Below, one piece after another: positions 1 through 8,520 of a stretch of DNA of 64,000 bases. Positions within the stretch are counted from its first letter, which is position 1. Every line of letters begins with the position of its first letter. A model generated the notes under the pieces. That model had not been told where the DNA came from. It saw only the letters and a program-made list of their open reading frames with translations, and ran no database searches. The translations under genes and the position numbers were made by a program. This stretch comes from Paenibacillus sp. FSL W8-0426 (lineage in GTDB: Bacteria > Bacillota > Bacilli > Paenibacillales > Paenibacillaceae): contig NZ_CP150203.1 in assembly GCF_037969725.1 (NCBI RefSeq), positions 574,001 through 638,000 of the forward strand. Reading direction: 5' to 3'.

Positions 1-97
1 ATTCGGAAGCACGATTCAGGCCTACGTTGCGGGCAAATCGGATAAAAGCGCCTTGCTCGAAGCACTGCAGCAGAACTGGGACAGCCTTAAAAAGTAA
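1..97 (+). CDS. C-terminal end of a probable ABC sugar-binding protein (partial)
   Basis: Reading from base 2, an open frame runs to a TAA at 95-97 and gives about 31 residues ending in LQQNWDSLKK. That ending (short helix, Gln-rich, terminal lysines) resembles the C-termini of family 1 extracellular solute-binding proteins for sugars. The start lies left of the window. A good terminator hairpin follows at 127-163, so this is the last gene of its unit. The family call rests on very little sequence. Confidence 0.45.
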   Translation, partial: FGSTIQAYVAGKSDKSALLEALQQNWDSLKK

Positions 98-126
98 CTT
101 GTGATACGTCATGAAACGTCCATCTG

Positions 127-163
127 AATCAGCCGGGAGTCATATCCCGGTTGATTTTCTATT
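127..163 (+). terminator. Rho-independent terminator after the partial gene
   Basis: A 12-bp stem (arms 127-138 and 145-156, one G-U pair) with a 6-base loop is followed by a T-rich stretch. The 3' arm ends in TTGATT, which also fits the -35 box of the next gene, so terminator and promoter overlap. Confidence 0.7.
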
Positions 164-179
164 TATAGTACTGTATAGT
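151..179 (+). promoter_or_regulatory. Promoter of the TetR gene, predicted leaderless
   Basis: TTGATT (151-156) and TATAGT (174-179) are separated by exactly 17 bp, a good sigma-A match. Transcription should begin near 186, while the ATG is at 187. No Shine-Dalgarno sequence precedes that ATG, so the mRNA may be leaderless. Confidence 0.6.
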
Positions 180-185
180 TCTAAA
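164..185. promoter_or_regulatory. TetR operator-like inverted repeat (autoregulation)
   Basis: Imperfect palindrome with arms TATAGTACT and AGTTCTAAA around a 4-bp spacer. It covers the -10 box of the TetR gene and ends just before its start codon. It agrees with the perfect palindrome at 832-853 at 16 of 22 positions, so both are probably bound by the same regulator. Confidence 0.6.
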
Positions 186-186
186 T

Positions 187-807
187 ATGAAAAATGATAA
201 CACAACCACTCGGTCGAAAAAAGGGGCCGGCTCCAACCCGAACAATCGGGCGAAGGCCATCGAGGTGGCCTCACAACTTTTTCTGAGCCAGGGATACAGC
301 TATGTCAGCATGGATGAAGTCGTAAAGGCCAGCGGCGTATCGAAGTCCAACATTTATTATCATTTCAAAAACAAGGAGGAGCTGCTGCTCGCCGTCGTGC
401 AATTTTGGATTGCGCGTTACGAAACGGACGTGTACTTGCTGCTCAGCCAACGTGAGCGTTCCGTGGAGGAACGCGTAACTATGTTTATTGCATCCCTGTC
501 CTCCGGCATGGAGCAGCGGGATTACGCATGGGGTTGTCCGTTCGTCACGCTGTATATGCAGACGCCGCCGGACGCGCCGGAAGTGAAAGAGACGATATCG
601 CGTTTTTTGCGCGAGCTTCAGCCGTTGGTGGAAAAGCTGTTGCGACAAGGAATTGAGCAAGGGGAGTTCCGGGCCAATATCGATCCGCAATCTGCGGCTT
701 CCTTGTTCGTGACGGCACTGGAGGGCTCGCTTGTGCTGGCAGAAACTTCGCGGGACGTTTCCATCCTGGAACGGTCTGCACGCACATTTTGCCAAATGCT
801 TCGGTAA
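187..807 (+). CDS. TetR/AcrR family transcriptional regulator
   Basis: 206-residue one-component repressor. The N-terminal helix-turn-helix occupies about residues 22-70; the segment SMDEVVKASGVSKSNIYYHF is a typical TetR recognition region, and the rest is a helical ligand-binding domain (TetR_C type, as in many QacR/YxaF-like proteins). The gene lies between two matching inverted repeats: one over its own promoter (164-185) and one in front of the next gene (832-853). The simplest reading is that it represses itself and the reductase-hydrolase fusion downstream. The ATG at 187 has no ribosome site but sits where a leaderless transcript would begin. The ligand cannot be inferred. Confidence 0.9.
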   Translation: MKNDNTTTRSKKGAGSNPNNRAKAIEVASQLFLSQGYSYVSMDEVVKASGVSKSNIYYHFKNKEELLLAVVQFWIARYETDVYLLLSQRERSVEERVTMFIASLSSGMEQRDYAWGCPFVTLYMQTPPDAPEVKETISRFLRELQPLVEKLLRQGIEQGEFRANIDPQSAASLFVTALEGSLVLAETSRDVSILERSARTFCQMLR

Positions 808-831
808 TCGAAGCACTTTTTTTTACACATG

Positions 832-853
832 ATTAGTACTATTTAGTACTAAT
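832..853. promoter_or_regulatory. Perfect TetR-type operator before the fusion gene
   Basis: Arms ATTAGTACT and AGTACTAAT form a perfect 9-bp inverted repeat around a 4-bp ATTT spacer. It lies 31 bp before the next start codon, where it could block the promoter. It is related to the site at 164-185. Confidence 0.7.
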
Positions 854-883
854 CGAACACTATGCATTGATGGAGGTACAATA

Positions 884-2851
884 ATGATTACTGCAAATAT
901 AGATAAGGAAAGTGCGGGTAATACAACCATTTTCATGACAGGCAGCACGGGATTCATCGGCAAAGAAGTGGTAAAACAGTTCATGAACGGCACGGCGAAT
1001 CTGTTACTGTTGGTTCGTTCCGAATCGAGAGCAAGAAAAGCGATGCGGAATCACGGGATCGGAGTGGACGAGAGAATCCGATTCGTTGAGGGTGACCTGT
1101 CCCGGCCGGGTCTTGGGCTTAATGGCGAAGACAGGAAGCGGGTTATGGAAGCCGACGTCATTATTCACTCGGGCGGCACGATGGACGTTACCTTGGAACG
1201 GAAGGAGGCTGAACGTATTTTCATGAACGGGGCCAAGGAGATCGCGGTGCTGGCGGAGGATATTCATAAGGCGCGGGGACTGCGGCATTTTATTCATGTT
1301 GTAGGTTACATGAGTCCCTACGGAGATGACGATAATTCATCGTTACCGACTAATCGAAAGAAGCGGGCAGCGGACAATCCGGGGAAATGGAAAAGATGGC
1401 TCAATACCATGCTTCACACCGAGAGTGCCTACGAGCATATGAAATTTGAAGCGGACCGCTACATTCGCGAGCATGCGAAGCGATGTTCCTATCCTCTATC
1501 GGTGGTCAACCCGAGCACGGTCGTGGGGCCTTTTCCGACAGGAATTACAGAGCAGCTCGGGGGATTCGGCCTGCTCGTCCAAGCCACGAGAAACCGGAAA
1601 ATGCCCGTTGTCCCTGGAGGTTCGCATCATTGGCTGCCGCTGGTATCCAATGATGTGGTGGCTGCAGCGATTGTTTTTCTTGCTGGCGAGTCGGATCCGA
1701 CGGGAGGAACATTTCCGTTGTTGTCGCGTAAGGAGGTCGGTCCGGACATGAAAGATCTGATCGGCATGTTAGCGTCTGAACTGGACGTGTCCACCCCTCG
1801 CGGAGTCGTCCCGCTGCCGTTCATCCACGTTCTGATGAAAGCGGGCGGAAGTCGAATTAGCGGCATACCACCGGAATCTCTAGCGTTCATCACGACGCGT
1901 GAGTTCGAGGTTGAGCAGACGGAACGGCTTTTTGCATGCATGGGCCGAACAATGCCTGATATTTCGGCACTGCTTCCCGATGTCGTGGCTGATTTGGATT
2001 ATCGGATAAGCTATCCCTCGAAAGAAACAAACCTGCCCACAGGCTGGACGCGAACGCGGAAAGGGGAATTGGCGGTGTTGTCTCATGAGGGGGAAGGGGA
2101 CCCGTGGATTATCGTTCATGGCTTGATGAGCGATGCAGATGATATGCTGCCCTTGGGGCAGGAGATTTGGAGCCGAACGGGAAACCCGGTGTGGCTGATC
2201 GATCTGGCAGGGTTCGGCCGATCTGCGAGACGAAGGCAAGTGTCGGAAACAAGCAATGCGTTCAGCAGACAGGTGGCGGCTCTCCGCCGCGTGCTAGCCG
2301 AAGTGAACAGGCCGATGACGCTGGTCGGCCATTCGGTTGGTGCGGCCATCGCCGCAGAAGCAATGCGGGAGAGCGGGCGCATGGATATCAACCTGGCCTT
2401 GCTGCAGCCGGTCTGGGGAGCCCCGAAGGACAAGCTTCAGCGTTTTGCATCTAGATTGCCGCGCAGAATGTTACATCGTGAACTTTCCAGGATGAGCGCG
2501 CAGCGCATGATTCGTCAGTTGCAGCGGACGAATTCGGCAGATGCAGAACAGGCTGTGCTTGAAAGTTATGCCGCAAGAGCCGCGGCAGGGCTGAAATCTC
2601 CGCGGATTGCGGGAGCGAATGCGGACTTGCTGCAATGGATTTCAAGGCCTGATCGTGAAGTGGCGATCACGGCGGAGAAGGCGTCCACAACGTTACTTGT
2701 CTGGGGATTAGAGGATACTGGATACGAGCCGCCTTCAGGCATTCATACCGATGTACAACGTGCCGCTGTTCCTCATGGTCATCAGTTTCCCGTATTTCAT
2801 GCAGCTAAAACGGCTACCTTACTGGTGGAATGGCAGGATGGGCGTCGATGA
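884..2851 (+). CDS. Extended SDR reductase fused to an alpha/beta-hydrolase
   Basis: 655 residues with two enzyme domains. Residues 15-375 form an extended short-chain dehydrogenase of the NAD_binding_4/epimerase type: the nucleotide-binding GSTGFIG at 20-26, and a YxxxK pair at Y183/K187. Residues 390-655 form an alpha/beta-hydrolase with the nucleophile elbow GHSVG (S484), a probable acid D611 in WGLED, and histidines 631/633. A GGAGG site lies 7 bp before the ATG. Single-domain proteins of either type are common; the fusion suggests that an acyl or ester intermediate is reduced and hydrolysed by one chain. Its operator suggests control by the adjacent TetR protein. The substrate is unknown; a lipid or acyl-thioester is one possibility. 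Confidence 0.8.
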   Translation: MITANIDKESAGNTTIFMTGSTGFIGKEVVKQFMNGTANLLLLVRSESRARKAMRNHGIGVDERIRFVEGDLSRPGLGLNGEDRKRVMEADVIIHSGGTMDVTLERKEAERIFMNGAKEIAVLAEDIHKARGLRHFIHVVGYMSPYGDDDNSSLPTNRKKRAADNPGKWKRWLNTMLHTESAYEHMKFEADRYIREHAKRCSYPLSVVNPSTVVGPFPTGITEQLGGFGLLVQATRNRKMPVVPGGSHHWLPLVSNDVVAAAIVFLAGESDPTGGTFPLLSRKEVGPDMKDLIGMLASELDVSTPRGVVPLPFIHVLMKAGGSRISGIPPESLAFITTREFEVEQTERLFACMGRTMPDISALLPDVVADLDYRISYPSKETNLPTGWTRTRKGELAVLSHEGEGDPWIIVHGLMSDADDMLPLGQEIWSRTGNPVWLIDLAGFGRSARRRQVSETSNAFSRQVAALRRVLAEVNRPMTLVGHSVGAAIAAEAMRESGRMDINLALLQPVWGAPKDKLQRFASRLPRRMLHRELSRMSAQRMIRQLQRTNSADAEQAVLESYAARAAAGLKSPRIAGANADLLQWISRPDREVAITAEKASTTLLVWGLEDTGYEPPSGIHTDVQRAAVPHGHQFPVFHAAKTATLLVEWQDGRR

Positions 2852-3059
2852 ATTGAAACGTGTCGCCATTGAACCGAGTGTGAGTATTTGTGACACAATA
2901 GGGTAGAACTAATTTAGGTTAAGCGCTATATTTTTGTTTTTTTATTCTTATCGCACAATAAACCAACGATCATTTTGGCAAAGCGGCACATTGTGACCGG
3001 CTTCTCGGCTGCGTTAGACTTGATCACAAGATATAACAGCTTAGAGAGGATGGGTAGCG

Positions 3060-4010
3060 ATGCCACTTCAAAAAACATTGTTGGCACTTGAAGCGCTCGA
3101 CAGCGCTTACGTTAACGGGGAGTCGGTGAAACAGCTGTTTGGCGCTTATCCACGCGTAACGGTCGACGTTATGACGGTGCAGGGAGAAAAGGGAAGCACC
3201 GACTTTGTGAAAGTGGTTGTGCCTGGTAGCGAAGGTAAACGATCTGGCGGACAAGCTCCGACGATGGGCATTGTGGGCCGTCTCGGCGGAATCGGTGCGC
3301 GCCCAAGCCGCATCGGTCTTGTTTCCGACGCCGACGGAGCAGTAGCTGCTATTGCAGCGGCATTAAAGCTGGCGGATATGCAAACGAAGGGAGATACGCT
3401 GAAAGGCGACGTGATCGTCACGACGCACATTTGCCCGGATGCCCCGACATTGCCGCATGAGCCGGTTGATTTCATGGATTCCCCTGTGGATATCTTGCAA
3501 ATGAACGAACACGAGGTTTTGCCGGAAATGGAAGCGATCCTGTCCATCGACACAACGAAGGGCAACCGCGTTATCAACCACAAAGGCATCGCCATTTCGC
3601 CGACGGTGAAAGAAGGGTACATTTTGCGCGTCAGCGAGGACTTGCTGCGCATTATGGAAATGACAACAGGACAACTTCCCGTGACATTCCCGGTGACGAT
3701 GCAGGACATTACGCCTTATGGCAATGATCTGTACCATATCAACTCCATTTTGCAGCCGGCAGTAGCTACTCATGCTCCGGTTGTGGGCGTGGCTGTAACA
3801 GCCCAGTCGGCTGTGCCAGGTTGTGGAACCGGTGCGAGCCATGAGGTGGATATTGCCAGCGCCGTACGTTTTGCAGTTGAAACGGCCAAGGAGTTTACTG
3901 CTGGTATCTGTTCGTTTTATAACGAGTCGGAGTATGATCGTATCCTCGGATTGTACGGGTCGATGAGAGTGCTTCAAACCGCAGGTGCGCAGACCACTCC
4001 GGCCGTTTGA
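3060..4010 (+). CDS. DUF1177 domain-containing protein
   Basis: 316 residues, matching my recollection of the DUF1177 family, which has no established biochemical role. It has a Gly-rich segment MGIVGRLGGIGARP (near 75-88), a TTHICPDAPTLPHEP segment (about residues 121-135) with possible metal-binding His/Cys/Asp residues, and a late PGCGTG motif. No signal peptide or membrane segment is seen. It is the first gene of a four-gene set with AroM, an M29-type aminopeptidase and a racemase, all within 66 bp of each other or separated by a short repeat region. This suggests a cytoplasmic step in handling peptides or amino-acid derivatives. GAGAGG precedes the ATG by 11 bp. Confidence 0.75.
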   Translation: MPLQKTLLALEALDSAYVNGESVKQLFGAYPRVTVDVMTVQGEKGSTDFVKVVVPGSEGKRSGGQAPTMGIVGRLGGIGARPSRIGLVSDADGAVAAIAAALKLADMQTKGDTLKGDVIVTTHICPDAPTLPHEPVDFMDSPVDILQMNEHEVLPEMEAILSIDTTKGNRVINHKGIAISPTVKEGYILRVSEDLLRIMEMTTGQLPVTFPVTMQDITPYGNDLYHINSILQPAVATHAPVVGVAVTAQSAVPGCGTGASHEVDIASAVRFAVETAKEFTAGICSFYNESEYDRILGLYGSMRVLQTAGAQTTPAV

Positions 4011-4075
4011 TAACATGAATTGTCCGGTCTGCGAATTTGGGAGAAGGGTGAATTGTTTTCGAAGGAGTTGATGAC

Positions 4076-4744
4076 ATGAAGCAATTGGGCATGATCACCA
4101 TTGGCCAAGCTCCGCGGACGGACGTCGCGCCCTTGATCGAAAAATATTTGGAAGGCAGAGCGGAGCTCGTGCAATGCGGCGTGCTGGACGGTCTGACCGC
4201 GAAGCAAATTGCCGAGCTCGCCCCTGAACCCGGGGATTACGTGCTGACGTCCCGGTTAAAGGACGGCAGCGCTGCCGTGGTGGCTAGAGAGAAAATCCGG
4301 CCGCTTCTCGATGGAAAAATACGCGAACTGGAGACGCTCGGCATTCGAACAATCCTGTTGCTGTGCACAGGCTCCTTCCCTGGGTTGCACGCCAACCGCT
4401 CCCATCTGATCGAGCCGGACCGGATCATTCCCCCAGCGGTGCAGGCGCTGGCAGATGGCCGCAGGCTGGGATTGATTGGCCCGCTGCCCGAACAGGCGGG
4501 ACAGCTGGATTTGAAGTTTTCCACCCTTGTTCAACCTGCCTTTGCTGCCGCTTCGCCGTACACGTCGGGCGAAGCGGAATTTCGCCAAGCTGTGGAAACG
4601 CTGAAGGGGAGAGTGGAACTGATCTTGCTTGACTGCATGGGATATGACGAACGCCATCGCGAATGGGTAAGTAAGGCAGCCGCAGGAATCCCGGTCATTT
4701 TGTCGAATGCTCTAATGGGCAAACTCGTCTCGGAGACCGTCTGA
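4076..4744 (+). CDS. AroM family protein
   Basis: 222 residues opening with MKQLGMITIGQAPRTD, the hallmark of AroM. AroM proteins belong to the Asp/Glu-racemase-like fold, and two cysteines sit where racemases keep their catalytic pair: C97 in LLLCTGS and C187 in LLDCMGY. The reaction is not established. AAGGAG lies 9 bp before the ATG. The gene is co-directional with its DUF1177 and aminopeptidase neighbours and is not near shikimate genes, which argues against an aromatic-pathway role here. Confidence 0.85.
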   Translation: MKQLGMITIGQAPRTDVAPLIEKYLEGRAELVQCGVLDGLTAKQIAELAPEPGDYVLTSRLKDGSAAVVAREKIRPLLDGKIRELETLGIRTILLLCTGSFPGLHANRSHLIEPDRIIPPAVQALADGRRLGLIGPLPEQAGQLDLKFSTLVQPAFAAASPYTSGEAEFRQAVETLKGRVELILLDCMGYDERHREWVSKAAAGIPVILSNALMGKLVSETV

Positions 4745-4776
4745 GCCGGTAGTTTGACATAGGAGGAGGCAATACA

Positions 4777-5724
4777 ATGAATCAACAACAGATCGAAGTG
4801 AGTAAAAATGTACTGGTCCAGTGCCTGGGACTCCGTCCCGGAGAGACGCTGGCCGTTGTGGCTGATGACGCAAAGCGGGAGCTTGCGGAATCCATCTATG
4901 AAGCAGGCAAGGAACTCGGAGCAGAAGCGATGCTCCTGGTTATGAAGGAGCGCAGCAGATCCGGCGAGGAACCTCCGGCACCGATCGCCGAGGCGATGGC
5001 GCGTGCCGATGTGGCCGTGTGTGTAACGCGCCATTCGGTAACGCACACTCAGGCACGCAAAAATGCGGCGGCTGCCGGCACGCGGGTTGCAACCATGCCA
5101 GGTATGACGGAAGACATGTTCCTGAACGGGGCGATTACGGCGGAATATACCCAGGTCAAAGCGCTGACTGAAAGGGTAACGGACATGCTGACAGCGGGCA
5201 AAGAAGTCCGGATCGAGAAGGAGGGCAGATCCTTGTCGTTCTCGATTCATGGTCGGAATGGCGTGCCGAGCACAGGGATGTACCTGAATCCTGGAGAATC
5301 GGGCAATTTACCTTCGGGCGAAGCTTACATCGCGCCAGTTGAAGGCCAGGGAGAGGGACGGATCATTGTGGACGGTTCGATCGCGGGTATCGGAGCATTA
5401 CCTGAACCGATTGAGTTGACCATCGAGGGAGGACGCTTGATCGCGGCAACAGGCGAGAACGGCAAAAAGCTGCTTTCCGTTTTGGGAGATGGCTACGGCC
5501 GTTATCTTGGTGAATTCGGAATTGGAACCAACAATAAAGCGAGAATTACCGGTGTTGTGCTGGAGGACGAAAAAGTATATAGCACCATTCATATTGCATT
5601 TGGCAGCAACAATACGTTTGGTGGAACCGTAGCTGCCGGCGTTCATATTGATGCCGTTGTGCAGAAGCCTGATGTATATATTGATGATGTCCTAATTATG
5701 CGTCAAGGGGAGTTGCAGTCTTAG
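4777..5724 (+). CDS. M29-type (leucyl) aminopeptidase family protein
   Basis: 315 residues, resembling the metallo-aminopeptidases of family M29 (AmpS/PepS) but shorter than the usual ~410. The C-terminal half keeps metal-ligand-like positions: the E of LGEFGIG, the H of IHIAFG, and the H and D of VHIDAVV, each in the family order. The N-terminal half is a degenerate Rossmann-like region. The ribosome site AGGAGGAGG is excellent. Position between AroM and a racemase suggests removal of N-terminal residues from imported small peptides. Confidence 0.8.
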   Translation: MNQQQIEVSKNVLVQCLGLRPGETLAVVADDAKRELAESIYEAGKELGAEAMLLVMKERSRSGEEPPAPIAEAMARADVAVCVTRHSVTHTQARKNAAAAGTRVATMPGMTEDMFLNGAITAEYTQVKALTERVTDMLTAGKEVRIEKEGRSLSFSIHGRNGVPSTGMYLNPGESGNLPSGEAYIAPVEGQGEGRIIVDGSIAGIGALPEPIELTIEGGRLIAATGENGKKLLSVLGDGYGRYLGEFGIGTNNKARITGVVLEDEKVYSTIHIAFGSNNTFGGTVAAGVHIDAVVQKPDVYIDDVLIMRQGELQS

Positions 5725-5780
5725 GCTCGTGCTGGTGCTGGTGCAAGTTGGCGCATCAATTCGATCCAGCAAATCCAGGG

Positions 5781-5936
5781 ATATCCACAACATGTCCAGG
5801 GATGTTGACAGCAATCGCGATTTACGTCAGCTTTACAAACAAGTACACAATATATACACAGGATATCCACAGTTATACACAGGCTGGTATAGGTTTATAA
5901 ACAAGATACCGCTACTATATCCACAAGTTATGCACA
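5781..5936 (+). repeat. Cluster of DnaA-box-like 9-mers
   Basis: Five 9-mers differ by one base from the DnaA box TTATCCACA, all in the same orientation: ATATCCACA at 5781-5789, 5863-5871 and 5917-5925; TTATACACA at 5873-5881; TTATGCACA at 5928-5936. Weaker copies lie between them, and one more ATATCCACA lies at 6624-6632. The cluster fills the gap before the racemase gene. No replication gene is nearby, so a DnaA-titrating or DnaA-regulated site is more likely than an origin. Confidence 0.5.
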
Positions 5937-5956
5937 AATTGGGGAGGAATATGTGA

Positions 5957-6607
5957 ATGCTGGGTATCATTCGAGTAATTACGCTGCAAAATGATGAAGA
6001 TATTCACAAACATGGGTCTTTGATCGAAGCGAGATATGGCCTTCCCGTGCTTAGCCGCTGTATTCCGGAGCAGTCTCTTGGCGTGTATGATGAGGAAACC
6101 GAAGCTGAGTCTGTTCCCAAGATCCTCAGTCTGGCGATCGAGCTCGAAAGGCTGGGGTGTTCGGCTATTGGCATTAGTTGCGCGGCTGACCCGGCACTTG
6201 CCGAGACTAGGAAAGTGGTTCGTATTCCTGTGTATGGTGCAGGGTCCTGCGCTGCACATCTTGCATTAACGTCTTCCAACCGGGTAGGTGTTCTGACCAT
6301 TCTGGAAGAAGTACCAACACGTATCCGTTCTATTTTGGGAGATGCATACATTGGCATGGATCGCCCGGAAGGCGTCGTGACTACCGTGGATCTGAATACG
6401 CCTTCGGGAAAGCGTGCAGCTCTTGATGCAGGAATGCGCCTGCGCGAACGCGGGGCTGATTCGATCGTACTGGCATGCACAGGGTTCGCCACCATGGGCT
6501 TTGCCTCGATTGCTGAACAGGAATTGGGCATCAGGGTGCTTGATCCGATTCTGTCGCTGGGGGCGGCAGTTTCCGCATCGTGTTCGGATGCATCGGTACA
6601 GACATGA
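5957..6607 (+). CDS. Aspartate/glutamate/hydantoin racemase family protein
   Basis: 216 residues with the two-cysteine catalytic arrangement of cofactor-independent racemases: C75 in GISCAADP and C174 in VLACTGF, each followed by the small residues expected in the active site. It most resembles the hydantoin/Asp-Glu racemase branch. GGGGAGGA precedes the ATG by 8 bp. It is the last gene of the DUF1177-AroM-aminopeptidase set and is followed by a terminator. Interconversion of D and L forms of an amino acid or hydantoin released from imported compounds is the likely role; the exact substrate is open. Confidence 0.85.
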   Translation: MLGIIRVITLQNDEDIHKHGSLIEARYGLPVLSRCIPEQSLGVYDEETEAESVPKILSLAIELERLGCSAIGISCAADPALAETRKVVRIPVYGAGSCAAHLALTSSNRVGVLTILEEVPTRIRSILGDAYIGMDRPEGVVTTVDLNTPSGKRAALDAGMRLRERGADSIVLACTGFATMGFASIAEQELGIRVLDPILSLGAAVSASCSDASVQT

Positions 6608-6670
6608 AGAGGTTTGGATGGAGATATCCACAATGGAACAAATATAGATCTAGGCTGATTTGGTTATGAG

Positions 6671-6720
6671 ACAGCGTTGACCTACGGGGACTGATCCTCG
6701 TCCGTCAACGCTGTTTTTTA
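6671..6720 (+). terminator. Rho-independent terminator
   Basis: An 11-bp perfect stem (ACAGCGTTGAC at 6671-6681 with its complement at 6704-6714) encloses a smaller inner stem and is followed by TTTTTT. It ends the DUF1177-to-racemase unit. Confidence 0.85.
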
Positions 6721-6812
6721 ATGCTCTAAAGTGAGATGGCCTATTATTATTCCGAGTAAAAGTGTCGCACGGGAAAAATTATTTTCAATGTTTGATAATG
6801 CGTATAACAACG

Positions 6813-6833
6813 TGAAAATCATTATGATTTTCA
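6813..6833. promoter_or_regulatory. 21-bp perfect palindrome resembling a Fur box
   Basis: Ten-base arms TGAAAATCAT and ATGATTTTCA around one T. Read as a 7-1-7 Fur box (TGATAAT N ATTATCA), the left 15 bases match at 12 of 14 positions, and the palindrome forms an overlapping second copy, the arrangement found at many Bacillus Fur sites. It lies about 145 bp before the PucR gene in a 370-bp gap that otherwise holds only the terminator. Confidence 0.5.
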
Positions 6834-6978
6834 TTGAAACTGTGTTCTTATATTTCATATAACATATATTCCCTTTTTGTTTGCATCATGAGTCTGGTAC
6901 ACTTACATGAAAATTTGAGGTATAAGTAATAAAAGTTAACATCAAAAGGTGTCCATTCCGGATCAGGGGGCGATTGAC

Positions 6979-8520
6979 TTGAGAACAACAGGGGTTACTT
7001 TGCGGGAATTACTCCACATATCGATTCTGGGGAAAGCAAAAATCATCAGCGGCAGTCAAGGATTGGATCGGGTTGTAAGGTTTGTGGACATTATGGAGGT
7101 GCCTGATTTAAAGGGATGGCTGAGAGAGGGTGTTCTGTTGCTGACGACGGCTTATTCCATCCGGCATGATCCAGCTATCTTGGGCGAATTGGTTCATACG
7201 ATGAACGAGGCAGGTGCCGCAGCGCTAGCCATCAAACCGGCCCGATTTCTTAAAGAAATCCCGGCAGAGGCCATAGAGGCAAGCAATGCGTGTGGCCTGC
7301 CCATCATCGAAATTCCGCCGGAAATTCCCTATATGGACATTACTCAACCTGTGATGGAGCTGGTTCTCGATCGGCAAGCGGCGCTGCTCCGGCGCTCGGA
7401 AGAAGTATACCGGACGCTGACCACAATGGTGCTGGAGAACAGCGGCATTCAAGCGGTTGGTGACAATATTGCTGACCTGCTGCAGGCCCCTGTTGAGGTG
7501 TTGGACAATGCCGGGCGGACGATCGTATCATCTCCTCCGGATCATGATTGGCAGAAATCGGACGAATCGCTGCTTGCTTGGGAAATTAACGTGGATCGGC
7601 GCCGAGTTGCTCGGTTGCTGGTGGACAAGCAGGCGCTGGATGACATGGAACAAGTGGTGATCGAACAGGCGAGGCTTGTCCTGTCTCTGGAGTTGATGCG
7701 GAATAAGGTTGCCGAAGACACCGAACTGCGTCTCAGGGGTAATTTTATCGACGAGCTGATGACTCCGCCTATGCTGTCGAGGCATGAAGCGGAAACGAGA
7801 GGGCGCAAGTTGGGTATGAATCCCGGGCATATCTGGGAAGTGGCTGTCATCGAAGGAGAAGCGGAACCGGACGAGGAGTTGTTGGCCACCCTGTTGGATC
7901 GCGAAGCGCGGCGACGGGGTGTTGCGCCGCATATCGAGTTTCGCTCGAACCGTGCCGTGTTGTTTCTGCCGACGCCTGAGTATATGCAGCATGGGCGCGA
8001 TGAAGAGGGAGATGCGACCTGGAGCGAGACGATTACAAGCTGGATGGAAGACACGTCCCACCGGCTCGGGACTTTCCGGGCAGGGATCGGCAGCAGGGTG
8101 TATCTATGGAACATGCATCAAAGTTATGGCGAAGCACGAAATGCATTAAGGGTCTCGGAGAAACTATGCACGTCCACTACAACGCGGTTTGAAGACGTCG
8201 AGGCGTATCATCTGCTTGGCGAAACGACGGCATCGGCCCCCGGTTATGAGGCGTTATTCGAGCGAAAGTTGGGCAAGTTGCGTCAATATGATGAGGAACA
8301 TGGCGGCGACATGCTCCGCACCTTGTTCTACTATTTGGAGAGTCGCGGCAGTCTGATGGAGACGGCAAGCAGGCTCTACATCCATCGGAATTCGGTCAAA
8401 TATCGGTTGGAACGCATCAGGGACATTGTCGGATTTGACCTGAATCACCCTCGTGAGCAATTCGTGTGCCACCTGTGTCTCGTATACCACTATCTCCGGC
8501 AAGGACAGGAGGAACTGTGA
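6979..8520 (+). CDS. PucR family transcriptional regulator
   Basis: 513 residues from the chosen TTG. The N-terminal PucR/PurC-regulator domain begins at once (GVTLRELLHI), a GGDEF-like middle region follows, and the C-terminal PucR HTH_30 domain contains ETASRLYIHRNSVKYRLERI (about residues 468-487). A GTG at 6949 is also in frame but has no ribosome site, whereas the TTG has GGGGG 8 bp upstream, so I prefer 6979. Members of this family control purine, amino-acid and nitrogen catabolism. Its place between the racemase set and the peptide transporter makes it the probable regulator of both. Confidence 0.85.
   Translation: MRTTGVTLRELLHISILGKAKIISGSQGLDRVVRFVDIMEVPDLKGWLREGVLLLTTAYSIRHDPAILGELVHTMNEAGAAALAIKPARFLKEIPAEAIEASNACGLPIIEIPPEIPYMDITQPVMELVLDRQAALLRRSEEVYRTLTTMVLENSGIQAVGDNIADLLQAPVEVLDNAGRTIVSSPPDHDWQKSDESLLAWEINVDRRRVARLLVDKQALDDMEQVVIEQARLVLSLELMRNKVAEDTELRLRGNFIDELMTPPMLSRHEAETRGRKLGMNPGHIWEVAVIEGEAEPDEELLATLLDREARRRGVAPHIEFRSNRAVLFLPTPEYMQHGRDEEGDATWSETITSWMEDTSHRLGTFRAGIGSRVYLWNMHQSYGEARNALRVSEKLCTSTTTRFEDVEAYHLLGETTASAPGYEALFERKLGKLRQYDEEHGGDMLRTLFYYLESRGSLMETASRLYIHRNSVKYRLERIRDIVGFDLNHPREQFVCHLCLVYHYLRQGQEEL

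Noticed and set aside
5729..5956. A 75-codon frame across the first DnaA-box cluster.
   Set aside because: Its product is a translation of the repeats; no ribosome site and biased composition.
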